A stretch of DNA of 64,000 bases from Sweltsa coloradensis. Its lineage: Eukaryota; Arthropoda; Insecta; Plecoptera; Chloroperlidae. The stretch covers positions 1,550,001 to 1,614,000 of the forward strand of contig JAMZAV010000438.1 of the NCBI GenBank assembly GCA_024449915.1. The letters are read 5' to 3'. Within the stretch, counting starts at the first letter, position 1; each line of letters opens with the position of its first letter. Below the pieces are notes generated by a model, which was not told the DNA's origin, ran no database searches, and was given only the letters and a program-made list of their open reading frames with translations. Position numbers and translations under genes: made by a program. Below are positions 27,444 through 40,400 of this stretch, piece after piece.

Positions 27444-28258
27444 CTATAATCTTTAGTGACCAGTTTGTACCACCCAGTGGCTAAATTCTAAAGTAATAAG
27501 TGGGTTGAGGCTCAACGATCTTCTTCAGGGGAATGGTGCGGGGGAGGCGCACGTGGTTTATCGTATTATCAAATTTTATTTTTATTAGCTAGAAGATCTG
27601 ATAAGGAAGGAATCTTCCCAACTAATATACTGCATTTGCATTTTTTTTCCAAAAGTACATTGTGTTCATTGATAATCTATCATCTATCTCAACAATTTAA
27701 TATTTTAAAATCACATTATATTCACAGTAATGTTGTGTTCACTTGAATGTACCGTACACCTATTATACAAGATACGATATACATCTTGTTATTATTACAC
27801 TCATGCCCTACCTAGATAAAAAGAGTAAGATTTTTCAAAACTCAGTTAGGGTTCACACATTAGCAAAGAAACTGACGTATTCTTTAATTCCTACTCACAT
27901 CATATCTGATTCTAAAGATAAGAATGATACTACTGGTCTTGAAAGCTACATTACCGCACATTTAGCGTGAAGGTCCGGAAGTCATTTTATTAATTACTCA
28001 AATGTTTAGACAAATGTGAGCCGCGCACCGTTAGTTTATGAGGTTAACAAACCGGACTGCACTTTTTGTTGATGTTTTTATATCGTTGGTAAGAAACGAT
28101 TTAAGCACAGGAAGTCGCCCTAATTCTCAACATCGTATCTATTGACCTCGCTGCATGAAAATACTTTAGTCATCTATCTGGCATTCCTAATTATGTAATT
28201 TAAAAGTGGGCCCCTCTTTTCTTTATGGGAATACGGGCTATTAACGTGTAGATTTTTA

Positions 28259-28541
28259 CTAGGGAAACGCCAAAGTCGTTGTTAAACGAGTGAGTGAGCC
28301 ATGTGTTAAGTACCCGATTACATTACTTTTCTTCCCCCTACCTTGGGCCTACCTAGCCTATCATAGGCTAGAGAGGCGCATTATGACCTTACAGTTGACG
28401 CGCCCGTCCCCGTATACCAACTAAACTTTAAAAACTATTATTTATACGAATATAATTATCAAACTTAAATGCAAATGTTCCCGGGTACTCACCACATGAC
28501 TCGCTCACTCGTCTCACTACGACTTTGGCGTTTCCCTATAG
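28259..28541. mobile_element. MITE with ~50-bp terminal inverted repeats
   Basis: The ends are TAGGGAAACGCCAAAGTCG and CGACTTTGGCGTTTCCCTA, with further inverted similarity (GAGTGAGTGAGCCATGTG / CACATGACTCGCTCACTC). The right end runs straight into a tRNA-like SINE head. Confidence 0.65.
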
Positions 28542-29457
28542 TCTAGTTGGCTAAGGCGCCCTTGTAGCCGAAATGTGAAAGAAGTGAGTTCAATTCCCTG
28601 GTCGGGAAAGATTTTGTAATTTCTAGATTGTATTTCAAAAATAATTGAACATGATTTGAAATGCATAATATAACGCAGTGTTGTCCATCATCTGTGGCAA
28701 TAGGGCCTACTATGGTAAACATAGCCAGTACGAAATACGTGAAAATATTGCAAGGTTTACTAAATCTACGAGCGAATTTTGTGGGTACCTTGACGTGCAA
28801 CATTCGACAGACCTTGCATGGGCACGGCATTTCACGGCCAGGCGAATAATAAACAAAAAATATATTTTCAAAATCTAAAACATTGTACCCGATTACATTA
28901 CTTTTCTTCCCCCTACCTTAGGCCTACCTAGCCTATCATAGGCTAGAGAGGCGCATTATGACCTTACAGTTGACGCGCCCGTCCCCGTATGCCAACTAAA
29001 CTTTAAAAAACTATTATTTATACGAATATAATTATCAAACTTAAATGCATATGTTCCCGGGTACTCACCACATGACTCTCTCACTCGTCTAACTACGACT
29101 TTGGCGTTTCCCTGGTCTAGTTGGCTAAAGCGCCCTTATAGCCGAAATATGGGAGACGTGGGTTCAATCCCCTGGTCGGGAAAGATTTTGTAATTTCGAG
29201 ATTGTATTTAAAAAATTATTAAACATGTTTTGAAATGCATATAACGCAGTGAAGTCCATCATCTGTGGCAATAGGGCCTACTATGGTAAACATAGCCAGT
29301 ACGAAATACGTGAAAACATTGCAAGGTTTACTCAATCTACGAGCGGAATTTGGGGGTACTTTGACTTAAAACATTCGACAGACCTTGAATGGACACGGCA
29401 TTTCACTGCCAGGTAAATAAAAAACAAAAAATATCTTTTCAAAATCTAAAACATTGT
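28311..29457 (+). repeat. 575-bp tandem duplication of a MITE-SINE composite
   Basis: The unit 28311-28885 is repeated at 28886-29457 with a few percent divergence. Each unit holds most of the MITE then a tRNA-like region and a ~270-bp body ending AAAATCTAAAACATTG. The second unit lacks the MITE's left inverted end, so the duplication came after assembly of the composite. Confidence 0.85.
29109..29186 (+). mobile_element. tRNA-derived SINE head (copy in second unit)
   Basis: It has an A-box TGGTCTAGTTGG and a B-box GGTTCAATCCC about 35 bp apart, within TTTCCC...GGGAAA that could pair as an acceptor stem, about 77 bp in total. The other copy at 28534-28612 has a mutated B-box (AGTTCAATTCC). 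It reads as a pol III SINE promoter rather than a functional tRNA. Confidence 0.6.
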
Positions 29458-29575
29458 CGTTAAAATAATTTCATAACATTGGAAGTCTATTTTTCAGTTT
29501 ATTATTTCTTGTATGTTTAAATCGCAATGAATCTTGCTGATTTTGTTAGCAGTTCTCAATAAACTCGTACCGGAT

Positions 29576-29730
29576 GTCCGTTTAAAATTTCAGCGCAATC
29601 TGTTCAGCGATTCGGCTGATTTTTAACGTACACACACACACACACACACGCACGCACGCAGAAAAACAATAAGGGCCGTTTAAGTCGAATGGAAATCACT
29701 ACGTTCGCTACGCTCACTCGTTCAATTATG
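29576..29730. repeat. CA/GCAC microsatellite with HINE-like terminus
   Basis: An ACACACACACGCACGCACGC run at about 29630-29660 is followed by TACGTTCGCTACGCTCACTC, the inverse of the GAGCGAAGCG-type element starts seen elsewhere. It may be a decayed element end. Confidence 0.4.
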
Positions 29731-30375
29731 TGAAAGCAACTACTTTTTAGTTGTAAAATGATGTTCGTAGATGCAGCTCGTGTACTAATAAAAGATTTTA
29801 TTGTATTCATATAACGCCAACTTTACATCCGAAATCTTGAATTCACGGACAAAATATAGAATCAATGAAAAGGAGGCTTTGTTTTGTTATGACCTATAAG
29901 TAAGCAAATGTAAGAATGTGATTCTCTTATGGCCCTCGAATTCAAGGAGCCAAAGGAAAATTTGGACCGTGTAAAGCAAGATTAATAATCGGTAGGGATT
30001 GAATTTTTCCAATATTTTTATAATAAGAACGTAAAGTAGGATTATCCCTATTCAATAATCGTTTACATACAGTTTTTATAACTCACCAAACCGCATAAAT
30101 CTATGTCCCATTCATTCTTTCTACTTACAGCTGTTCTTGAGATGTTATCCGAAACCCATCGAATCAGAATTTCATATTGGTGAGATCTATTATTATTCAC
30201 TCAACGCTATTATCCTCCTATGAAATCCATTGAGTTGAGAGTTTAATAAATATGCAAAGTTCATGTATTATTAAAAGAATTAAGATTGCTAATATGGATT
30301 TGCGTTGAATAAATTAATATTAGGACAATTTACATAAAATAAATATATGGGCCATGTCAAGTTTAAATCAATTTT
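29731..30375. other. no gene seen, 3' flank of LDH
   Basis: AT-rich DNA beyond the inferred poly(A) site, with no recognisable coding or repeat structure. Confidence 0.45.
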
Positions 30376-31328
30376 CCCTTTTTATTGGTAAGAAGTTTAT
30401 TTTTTGTGAAGGTTGAAGAACACGTTTTGTGTTTTGTGGTATTAACCAATTTTTGTTTGTTATTGAATGTATAGTCAGTCATAAGCGGAACGGCAAGCCG
30501 GCAACCCCGCATGCAATGGAGAGGCATAGATACGATGAGGAGGATCTGAAAGCATGCAAATAATTAGTATTCATAATTAACATATTGTCCACATTGTATG
30601 ATTAAGATGATATTACTAATGATGCAATAAGTATTTCACCTACCTTAGTATTCGCTTTTCTGTGTTGCAATGAATCAGAAGCGACTTATGGTTGCTGCTC
30701 TTTGTTTGCGGTTACTTCTTGTTTTCTAGACAGTAACAGCTCTGAAGCTGCAGCTCAGACTAGTGCATCACACTATTCTTGTGTCCTTGAGAACTGATCG
30801 TTGCATCTGATTGTACTGTTTACTAGGCTGCTTCTGGTAGATTCTAGTGCCAGTTTGCAGTTTTCACAATTCCTCTTCTTCACTTAATATCTGTTATAGG
30901 ACAGTTGCTTCTGAGTTATGATTACACTGTTTACGAGGGTGCTTCTGATAGATTTTAGTGCCAGTGCATCAAAATATTCTGCACTTCAGATATGATAAGA
31001 TGGTTTCTGGATGGCTGCTTCGGGTACATTCAAAATTCTGCACTACAGAACTGATATGATAGTTGCAGCTTCTAATAATTGTTCTGTTTGTGAGGCTGCT
31101 TCTGGTAGGTTATAGTGAAAAGGCATCACTATTCTTCTGTTCTAAAAATTGATAGGATAGTGTTGCTTCTGATAGTTTCTAGTGCCAGTGCATCACAATT
31201 CTTCAGTTATTGAGTTACTTCTGTTAGTGCTGTTGTCGTTGTAGCTTATGAAAGCTTCTTATCGTTCTCAATGTGTCTGCTCTTGGATCTGATTGTGGTT
31301 GTAGACCCGAGTGTGCTATGGAGTCTGT
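30376..31328 (-). terminator. probable LDH 3'UTR with degenerate repeats and poly(A) signals
   Basis: The first AATAAA hexamers downstream of the stop on the minus strand are at 30401-30396 and 30386-30381, about 930 bp after the stop. The stretch 30720-31270 holds about five degenerate copies of a ~75-155-bp unit (plus-strand words GCTTCTGGTAGATT and CTAGTGCCAGTGCATCA). The UTR extent is inferred; no cDNA is available. Confidence 0.4.
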
Positions 31329-31496
31329 CTAGATCTGCAGCGAAGTCTGCTCCTCAAACATCTTATTCGCAGCCTGGTGGAGTTTCTTCTTCTCGTCTTC
31401 TTCCATCGGCTGTTTGACAATGAACGCGATGCCATCAGCACCGATGACGCAAGGTAGAGACATGTATACCGCCTTGTCCTGCCCGTGCTTGCAACC
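31329..31496 (-). CDS. Ldh: LDH-like terminal coding exon 7
   Basis: The exon encodes [19 protein letters not shown], a charged helix [14 protein letters not shown] and the end SLQI, followed by a TAG at 31331-31329. [10 protein letters not shown] matches the VFLSVPCILG strand of LDHs, and the length is as expected for the C-terminus. The acceptor is GTGTCACAG. Confidence 0.94.
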   Translation of the reverse strand, partial: GCKHGQDKAVYMSLPCVIGADGIAFIVKQPMEEDEKKKLHQAANKMFEEQTSLQI

Positions 31497-34400
31497 CTGT
31501 GACACACCATTAGCAACATTAGTCTTTCAAGAGAGATTACTATAATATCTTTAATTTAATACATGGACGAATTCATGTATTATTATTATTTTTTCATCAA
31601 TATAAAATCTATGTATTACAATCTATTGATTTTGATTTTTTTAAATTTAAAGCATTAATCTTATGAGTAATTTTAGGTTCTCCTCAAAACAGCCGGACTC
31701 GTATATGACTTCTTGGAACATATTATGTTCTATGAAGTTCATTATGAATTCATCTGAAAAGTTCTTGTGTATACGGCGAGCAAAATCATGTCAAAATCCA
31801 AATATCTCCTTTGCTGACAGCGTATATAAAAATATATCATAATATGTACACGAGTGAGATCTAAGTTAAATCTAGGATTGTCGCTGTAACTTATATAGTT
31901 GTTACGAAGCAAGTCTATCGATGCTGTCGTCATCGTTGGTCGAATGTCAGCCTATCATCACTCCATAATGTAGGCTAAATACCGATCGCTGATTGGCCCG
32001 TCAATACAGAATACAGCCACCATCAGCAAACTTGATACGGAACGACTATCTGTTAATTTTGTTCTCTTGCTTTTCAGGTAATGCTTTACGTCTCGCTGCG
32101 CATGTCCTGACTAATGAAGACTAATTCTTCGTCCTAATGAGAAAGCAGCTGTCAACAACATGGCAGCGTTATGAATGAGTCGGATGTGTTTGGTGCGAGT
32201 TGAGATTCGAGAATCATCTCAAGAACGGTAATGAAGTCAACACGTTCGTATGTTGAAGAAAATAAGAACTATCTGCAGTAAGTTTTTGGTGGTGAATTCT
32301 ACTGGTTTTGTCTTACTATTATATTATTATACATTAACACACATAACAAAAACTTGTAGAAATACAGCCAAACCTTACACACTCAAAAGGAATGAGATCT
32401 AAAAAAAGGGCCAAGCTCATCTACCCTTCCACATTTGCGCATTCTTAATTCATAAACGTACAGTGTCCCATAACAGCATCCTCGAAAAGCTTGGCAAAAT
32501 AGAATTTGCGATTATTAATTTAACGTAGTAGTTTATCCAAGTTCTTTTTTTGTAATTAATTTAAACGTAAACATGCAAATTCTATTTTGCCAAGCTTTTC
32601 GAGGATGCTGTTATGGGACACTGTACGTTTATGAATTAAGAATGCGCAAATGTGGAAGGGTAGATGAGCTTGGCCCTTTTTTTAGATCTCATTCCTTTTG
32701 AGTGTGTAAGGTTTGGCTGTATTTCTACAAGTTTTTGTTATGTGTGTGATCTTATTACTTTTTCAAGTTCCATTACAAAATTATTTGTTAAAATATAATA
32801 TTTTTATCAAAGTTGATTTAATTTTTATGGTATTAGCAATAACAATAGGATGTAAAATATCTAGGCCCGGATTCATGTACATCCTGGGTATAGGTGGTAT
32901 AACCATGGTATAACGACGGTATAAGGACTGGTTAAGTCTAGGCAACTCACATCCTATTAAAACTTTCCCATGTAACAACAAACGCACAACTAATGTAATT
33001 TTACACCTATTTCACTGCACCCACACGAGGGAAGCGATATATCTAGACGGCCTTGACCCACAGCCATGTAAATCATCAGATAATCAGAAGAATATTGAAA
33101 ATTTTCACCATCTTTTGTTTTACATTTTTATTAAAAGTGACAGGAGATTTCGTGAGTTTATTAAAAGTAAAGAAAAAGCTTATTATTGCCGTAAATTTTG
33201 GAATAGCCTAGGACTATCATACCATTGTTTATCTGCATTAGGCTTGTAGTAATCAAAACTAGTTATTTGTGCGGGAAGTGTCAAAACAAGGTTGTGCTGG
33301 CCTAGGGTTGGCTAAGAAAGGCCTAGGGCTTGTCAAACATGTATTTATTTATCTAGTCCTATAGCCTAATGGAACTTTAGACCTACACTGTTGTATTATA
33401 AATAATTTTCTACATCTGGGCCTAGGCCAGGGACGGTTTCTGATTTGTTTTATGAGAGTATAATGACACCTTTTCTCGTTCCACACAAAGAAGAAAATTT
33501 TTAAATGTCCGCCATTTGTTTACGTATCGCACTTTCCCGCCTAACTCTGCTTATACCGTCAACAAGTGTCAAGTAACTATGGTTACTTGTTGATTATATG
33601 CCAAGTGTTTAAGGCTTATTTTAAAACCTTTATTTGGAAGCCTTCCAACAAACTTTTTCAACTTTTTTTTTCAAAAGAGACTATAATACTATAACCTTAA
33701 TGTCCATGTAAAATATGAACATTGTAGTCCCACCCGTCTGGTCAGAATCGCGGGCCGACGTATTAGATGTAAGTAGCAGTAGTAGCAGTAGTAGGAGTAG
33801 TAGCTAACATCCTTAAAGTGATTTTGAGCATGTTTCAAGCCATTTTTTCACCAAGAAGGAATGGTCGTACCCCAATAAAATTTGGCATGTGTTGTCAGGT
33901 ACCTAAATCCCCTCGATTGTGATAGTTTTCAAGTTTACATCACGTTACATGACGGCTGGGTAACACCTCGAAATCACCCCAACTCTGCTTGGTGTATAAG
34001 GTGCTTGAGTGTGTAGCGCACCGCGGCTTGGCTGCGGCGCCCTAACGGGCACCTAGATATCTAAACAATTCAAATGCTATAGCAGATTTGACAAACCTGT
34101 TTTACGACGAAGTGAAGGCAATTCCAAAATCTGTCCCGGGCGATTGATTTAAATAAACAATTAGACATTCAGGTAGGCGGTTAATTTGAATTAAACAATT
34201 CCCCACGTAAATAATATATTATTTGAGTAAATTCGGTAGAACTGAATTCAAGTAAATCCACACTTCACCCAGCGCGTGCCGTGTCGAGTTTTTAGAATGT
34301 GAGGAATGAACTATGACTATCCGGGAACGAAATTACGAATGAATATGATTTGGATTTATTAAGTTTAAGGGCGCGTCAACCGTTAGATAAACTAACAAAA

Positions 34401-37400
34401 CTGAAACTTCTATAGCTTCGTCAAATATGTACACACTTCTATGCTCTCCGAATGCACATCGAAACCACAGCAACGACAACAGTATAGACAATTTGGTGAA
34501 TGGAGGTCTGGCAAGCATTTTTTCGAAGGTAATAATATCCTCCATTATTTCATAATATTTCTCCGCTATGGCCATGTCAGTTACGGTTTCCTCGTGTCTT
34601 TGTTTTGGGCGCCAAGCGGGTGTGTGGTGGCCTCCTATCTGTTGGACTAGCCATGCGTGCGTTGATGTCACGTGAGATATTTCCACGTGTCACCCAAACG
34701 ATCGTCGTCGTTTCATCATTACCTAGGAAGGGAAGCCCCAATTAACTTCTACGAGGGCCGAGCGAGACTAAGTGTATCCCGAGTAGAGTATTCTCCAGCT
34801 TGGTTGGATGTCGATAGTTAGGGAAACAGAATTTCTCTCGCATGTTAACTCAGTCGGTACGGGGGAAACAGGATTCTACGGGCCACTGTTTAGTGTCTCG
34901 CTGAAAAACAACTGCTATCGCGACATATATTCAAAATAATTGCCTTGCACCGCCAAACATGAAACATAGAACGAACACATCCAAACAGACGGGGAAATAA
35001 TTCAATCGAGTGTAGAGGAGTGGAGAGGAGTGGAGGGAAGCCGCTCCAAAATATATGCCGAAAACACGGACAAAGGCAGGGGCCCCTTAAAATATACGCA
35101 GGAACAGAATTCAAAATTATATTCGCACACAATACACGATCACTTTAGATTGCAAGGGAACTTCATTTCATATCGTGTTTTCAGTACTTTTATGAAAAAA
35201 CAACATGAAAATATGCCCTCAACAAATAAATTAAGCAATCATTAAGTGGCATGTGCAATGATATCATTAAATAAATAAATATCTCATACATTTGAATGCA
35301 AGTAAAAGATACAAAAGTGCAGGAGAATAGTTTCGATCACTGGTACAAACCCACAATAAATTATTAACAGCCATCGAATGTGGGATTGAAAGTAATACAA
35401 AGCTTGAATCGACAGCTTAAAAGCATTATGCTTATCATAACATGTCACTACGTTTTTTTTTTTAAAGAATCACATACAAACTCTCCTCGAATGCTTAGGA
35501 GGACATCCGCGGCGACGATTCTACAATCGATGCAAAGTTCTGCTGATGCAGGAATGTTCAACCTTTTTGGAATGTTACCATTTAAGTTTGGCATTTGATC
35601 AACAATGATGAAGCAATAACTTCATGGTTGTGTTCGTTTAAATTACGTTTGATACTATTATTCATTGGTAAGGTAATCATCGAATTCCATTGGCCTAACA
35701 TAAAATGAAGTTGATTCCACCTAACCAATCAGCGCATCTGTTAAACCGCGAAGCAGCAATGATACCGCCTAATTACACCCTGCATTCACTCACAAAGATC
35801 TGCCTGGAGAAACACATTGGCCAGAGCATGCATGTTACACATTTGTTATTACTACCGGTCTCATTTCAATGCACACGTCAATGACAAACTGTGCAATTAT
35901 CTTCTGCTCAAAGAAATAACATATTAATAATACTTTATATCATGAAAGAACCATCATCATATAGATTTTATGATATACTTAATTATGTGTAATTTAAATC
36001 TGTATAGTTAACGTGCTACTAGATGCATTTTGCTCGCGAAAAAACGTTCTGTTTAAAGCAGATTAATCAAATTTTAAAATTTAAGACGTATACTCTAGAA
36101 AACGCCTTATTAAATCTGTATGTTCTTGCACCCTGGTCTAAAACATGGCGTGTGGCGTGATGGACTAGAAGAGGAATCTACCTAGCCTAACCCGTCAACA
36201 AAAAAGGTTCCCTAACGCAACACGTAAACACGACATCACCGCAAAAAATGCCGTTAATTGTTCGGAAATCTACATAATCAAACAAAAAAACTATTTCTGA
36301 CGCCTTTTAGCCGGAATAAAGATATCTTGATCGTTAAAATAAATAACACACTCGTTTTAATAGGTACGGTATCTTTGAAAAAAATAATTGGTTTTAATAT
36401 TCGTAAAAACGAAAAAGAGTTATTTTTCGTTGACTTTGTACTAGAGGGACAGAGATGTTCTACAAAACTAACATCCTGAATAATTTTAAACGACAAAAAC
36501 TGGTGAACGAGAGAACACTGACATAAAAACTCCGATTAAGTATTATAATTTCATAATTAGCGATCGCGTGAATGTAACAAAGCTGGGAAAAAATGAGGGT
36601 CGGGGTAACATTGTTTGTAAACAAACGACGCAAAAACAGAAACTTTCGTAGAAATGGACATGAAAAACTCAACAAAAATATTAAAAACACTGTTCGTGAT
36701 ATTTAATCCTTAGTTCGACCGATACCATCGCTTCCCGCCGTTTACGAGTTATAGTTGAGAGAATCTTTATCAAATGCTCTTGCGCGCTGCTCAGGACAAC
36801 AGACTCTGTGAAGAGATGAAATGAAGTATTTAACAGAGACGTTAAGATGTAAAAATTTAAACAATTATAACAAGTAAAATTTTATGGGAAGGGCATAACA
36901 TAACACAAACAACAACACAACACAACACAACACAAACACAACCAACAACACAACACAACACAACACCACAACACAACACAACACAACAAACACAACCAAA
37001 CAAACACAACCAACCAACACAACAAACCACAACATAACACAACACAACATAACATAACATAACATAACATAACATAACTAACATAACATAAACATAACAT
37101 AACATAACATAACATAACATAACATAACATAACATAACATAACATAACATAAACATAAACATAGCATCTTCGGACTTAGTAGTTACGGAGTAAGATAAAT
37201 GATATTATTTTGGATTCAATAATATATTGACTAATTTGGTATTTGTAAGGTTGTATAAGGTTCTTAGGCAACATCAGTTCTGTCATAGATTGAAATTGTT
37301 TTAAGACACACACACAATTGAGTAAAAGCCACCTTCACGACGTTGCTACTTCAAAGTCAAAACTATATATAGCTTACATGTGCGGAGAATGCGTTTGGCT

Positions 37401-40400
37401 CAAATTACGTTGATTTACAATTTAAACGTTCATTATAACCAATAATACACTCACACATAAACACAGGGTTTCCATTCATGCTCTCGCCATTATAATTTCC
37501 CACAACCACTTACAAAATGGATGTGTATGCATGAAATTTTAATTTTAAAACTTTAACTGACAGGCACTATTTCCCAGAAACGTTTCAAGCTGTTGAAATA
37601 ACACTTCAGACATGAATTTAAACTAAACTAAAAAGTAACGAGGCAATTCATGTTTGTCCATTACATTTTTCACGGTGGTCTCTGTGACAACGTGGATAGG
37701 CCCACTACGTGGTATAGAGTTAGACGAGGCGAGGTAACAACTGTGAGCCTGTCTCACAGATCTCGAGTGAGACAGTCCGCCTCAAAGAGATACTTGTTAA
37801 TTAGCTTCTCTTCCGGGGGATCCTATTTCAACAACTATTCGACAAAAACAACCCGGACTATTGTGATAAAATATCGCAGAGAACATGTTTGCTAGCTGTT
37901 ACCACGTAATAAAAAACCCATCTCCCGACCACCGTGGATGCGGACGTCACAGGTACAACGTAAACAATGCTCACAAGATAACACCGACAAGAGAAGAACG
38001 CGGTAGATTAGAATTTAAATTAGGCTGTTTCACGAAAGCATGACAATCACCAACGTGACAAGTTTTATTACTCAAAAGGGTGAATAAATATTATAATAAA
38101 CATGTTTGAATGTTAATTACGACAAGCGGGGGGCCCTTTTAGGTCATAATTTCTCTTTTATGCGAAGGTGGGATCTATCTTGTGTACAGAAGTTGATCTG
38201 GAAAACCACACTAAAATTTAAAAAAAAAAATAATACGATTCCACCCACGGGACTTTTACCGACTAACCAAATCGAGAAAGTTGAACAAATAGTTTATTTT
38301 GTTTTGGATTCAGGAAAAAAATGTTTAACATACATTTCTGTGAGGTGACGTTATTTACAAAATATAAAAATAATCATATGCATAATAAATTGAACTTTAA
38401 AAAATATATATAATATACTTCGGAGTGTGATTTAAACAAAAGTAATGCAGAGTTAACGTACCTTGATGTAGGTGGAAACAGCCATGACTTGTTTGGTGTT
38501 CTTGAGAACGGATTTCGTCAAGGTAGCAACGTTGAGGGCCTGGGCGTAAGCGTTGTGTCCCTTCAGGTTTATTACTTCCCGGGCACTGCAATAACACCAC
38601 AGGGAAATAAATATCCCATAGGAAATTTGCCAAGGGAAATTAAATTACTAAGTTATTAAAATAGTTGACGAGATTTCTCAGGAACTTCCTCCTCAAAGTT
38701 GGAACCTAATATAAATACGATTTAAATTAACTGAAGCGTGATCATACGACTAATCCGTATCGGCAGTAATCACCAATTGATGTATGCGTTTTCTCTCGTA
38801 TGGAGGTATTAAGTTAATACTTCAGTGAGAAAGTTTCCGGAACAACAGTTATCAAAACACCCGAGTCACATCTTTACTTTTGCTATAACCCCATGTGACA
38901 TGACTTCAAATACCAGACCACATGGGCGTCCAACAAGCTGAGCACGGTAGAAAAAAACCTGGAGCCAAGGCCACGTTTTAAAATGTAAATCCTATTAAAA
39001 ATAGAAAGTCTTAAAAAACAAATATAACCATTGTTACATCCGCTCCATCATTGTGCCGTATAAAGGTTGTGTAAAATAACAATTTCTCTGTCAATGGCTG
39101 GTCTGCTTGAAAAGGCGATCTCCCATTTTATTTTAACGAGGCCAACAGGAGCACGACGCGATCGTTTAACAATGGGTCCGTCCGAATAATTACATCGAAC
39201 CTGCCAAATCGAAAGTTGATGCTGGCTTGGGCAGGACTAATTGAGCCTAGAGGCGGGTATCAGGCGTTTAAGACCGGGTACCTGGCTGACTGCATGGCTT
39301 GGATTTCGTACATTAGACGCCCGCAACTTTCACAGCATTGTTTGGTGAAGTTTTATACTGGAAATTGTATAAATTTAATCTTAAAAATATGCAATGATAA
39401 GCTTTACCTCGATGAATTAGCGTTGAAACCTTTGGCCTGCACAACCATTAATCAGAATAAAAATTGGATAACTCGTCAGAAAAGGATATAGATGTACTGT
39501 TTATTTAACATCTATATCCTATTCAGTTATAAAACCTGATTAACAATGGATGAAAATACAAATATTTATCATTTCGAGACTTTTACTAACAACATAACTA
39601 CCCTGGGCTGAGCTGAGCTGTTTTCATATCTAATTGCCAACATATTTAGTTGAACTAGCAAATATATTAAATTGGATGTAGGGTGTCCTTTCCTTTCCTA
39701 CTGTCGTACAGGTTTGGCTCAGTATTAGACACACTCGCAGTTAACAACACAGATCTTACGATTTGTCTAAATATCTCCGACAACTTTTTAAATTACAGTA
39801 GCCCTAACTTAGTTTCAATCACACCAACTTGAATATACATTTTTAAAAGTGATTATTTTGACTACAAACTTCAGTTATCTTATAAAGATCGCAGTTTCAG
39901 GAGCGTCAAAAATCTCTTTTCCAGGGTTGGGTTACTTATAAGTAACGAATTTTAATTTAATATATCCCATCCCGATTCTGACTCAGCTGTAGTTCCTAAT
40001 ATATTCCCAGTGTGAGAAGTACATGCCTTATTAATGTTATCATTGAGAACATAATTATATTGGCGACCTGATGACACTTTGGTTTAATCTAATTATAGTA
40101 ATAAACGTGACTCATTATTTGTCTTCGCAACTCCATGAAAAATAAAATAAATACAATAAAATAATGTTGTGCGTTGTTGTTGTTTTTCCTCTATTGTGGA
40201 TAAGTGGTCAGCCATGTTTAATGCGAAGTCTAGCGAGTAACAATAATAACATAATGATTCTTAACAAGGACTCGCAGAAGCAAGGCTCGTCATAATTCGA
40301 AAATAAGAATAACTTCATACCGCTCACACAAATTGGAAGCAACCATGCTAACTAATCTCGACATGCTTGGAAAATTGTTAGCGATGATTTGTAGTAACAC

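Noticed and set aside
28541..28620. Functional tRNA gene
   Set aside because: A- and B-box words are present but the B-box is mutated, the anticodon arm does not fold well, and the unit is duplicated with a SINE-like body.
34333..34686. 117-codon minus-strand open frame starting [12 protein letters not shown]
   Set aside because: No recognised motif, no supported splice sites, and AT-rich like the intron around it; it lies inside LDH intron 6.
36857..37162. Three overlapping minus-strand frames rich in Met, Cys, Tyr and Val
   Set aside because: They are translations of the pentanucleotide array and have no gene context.
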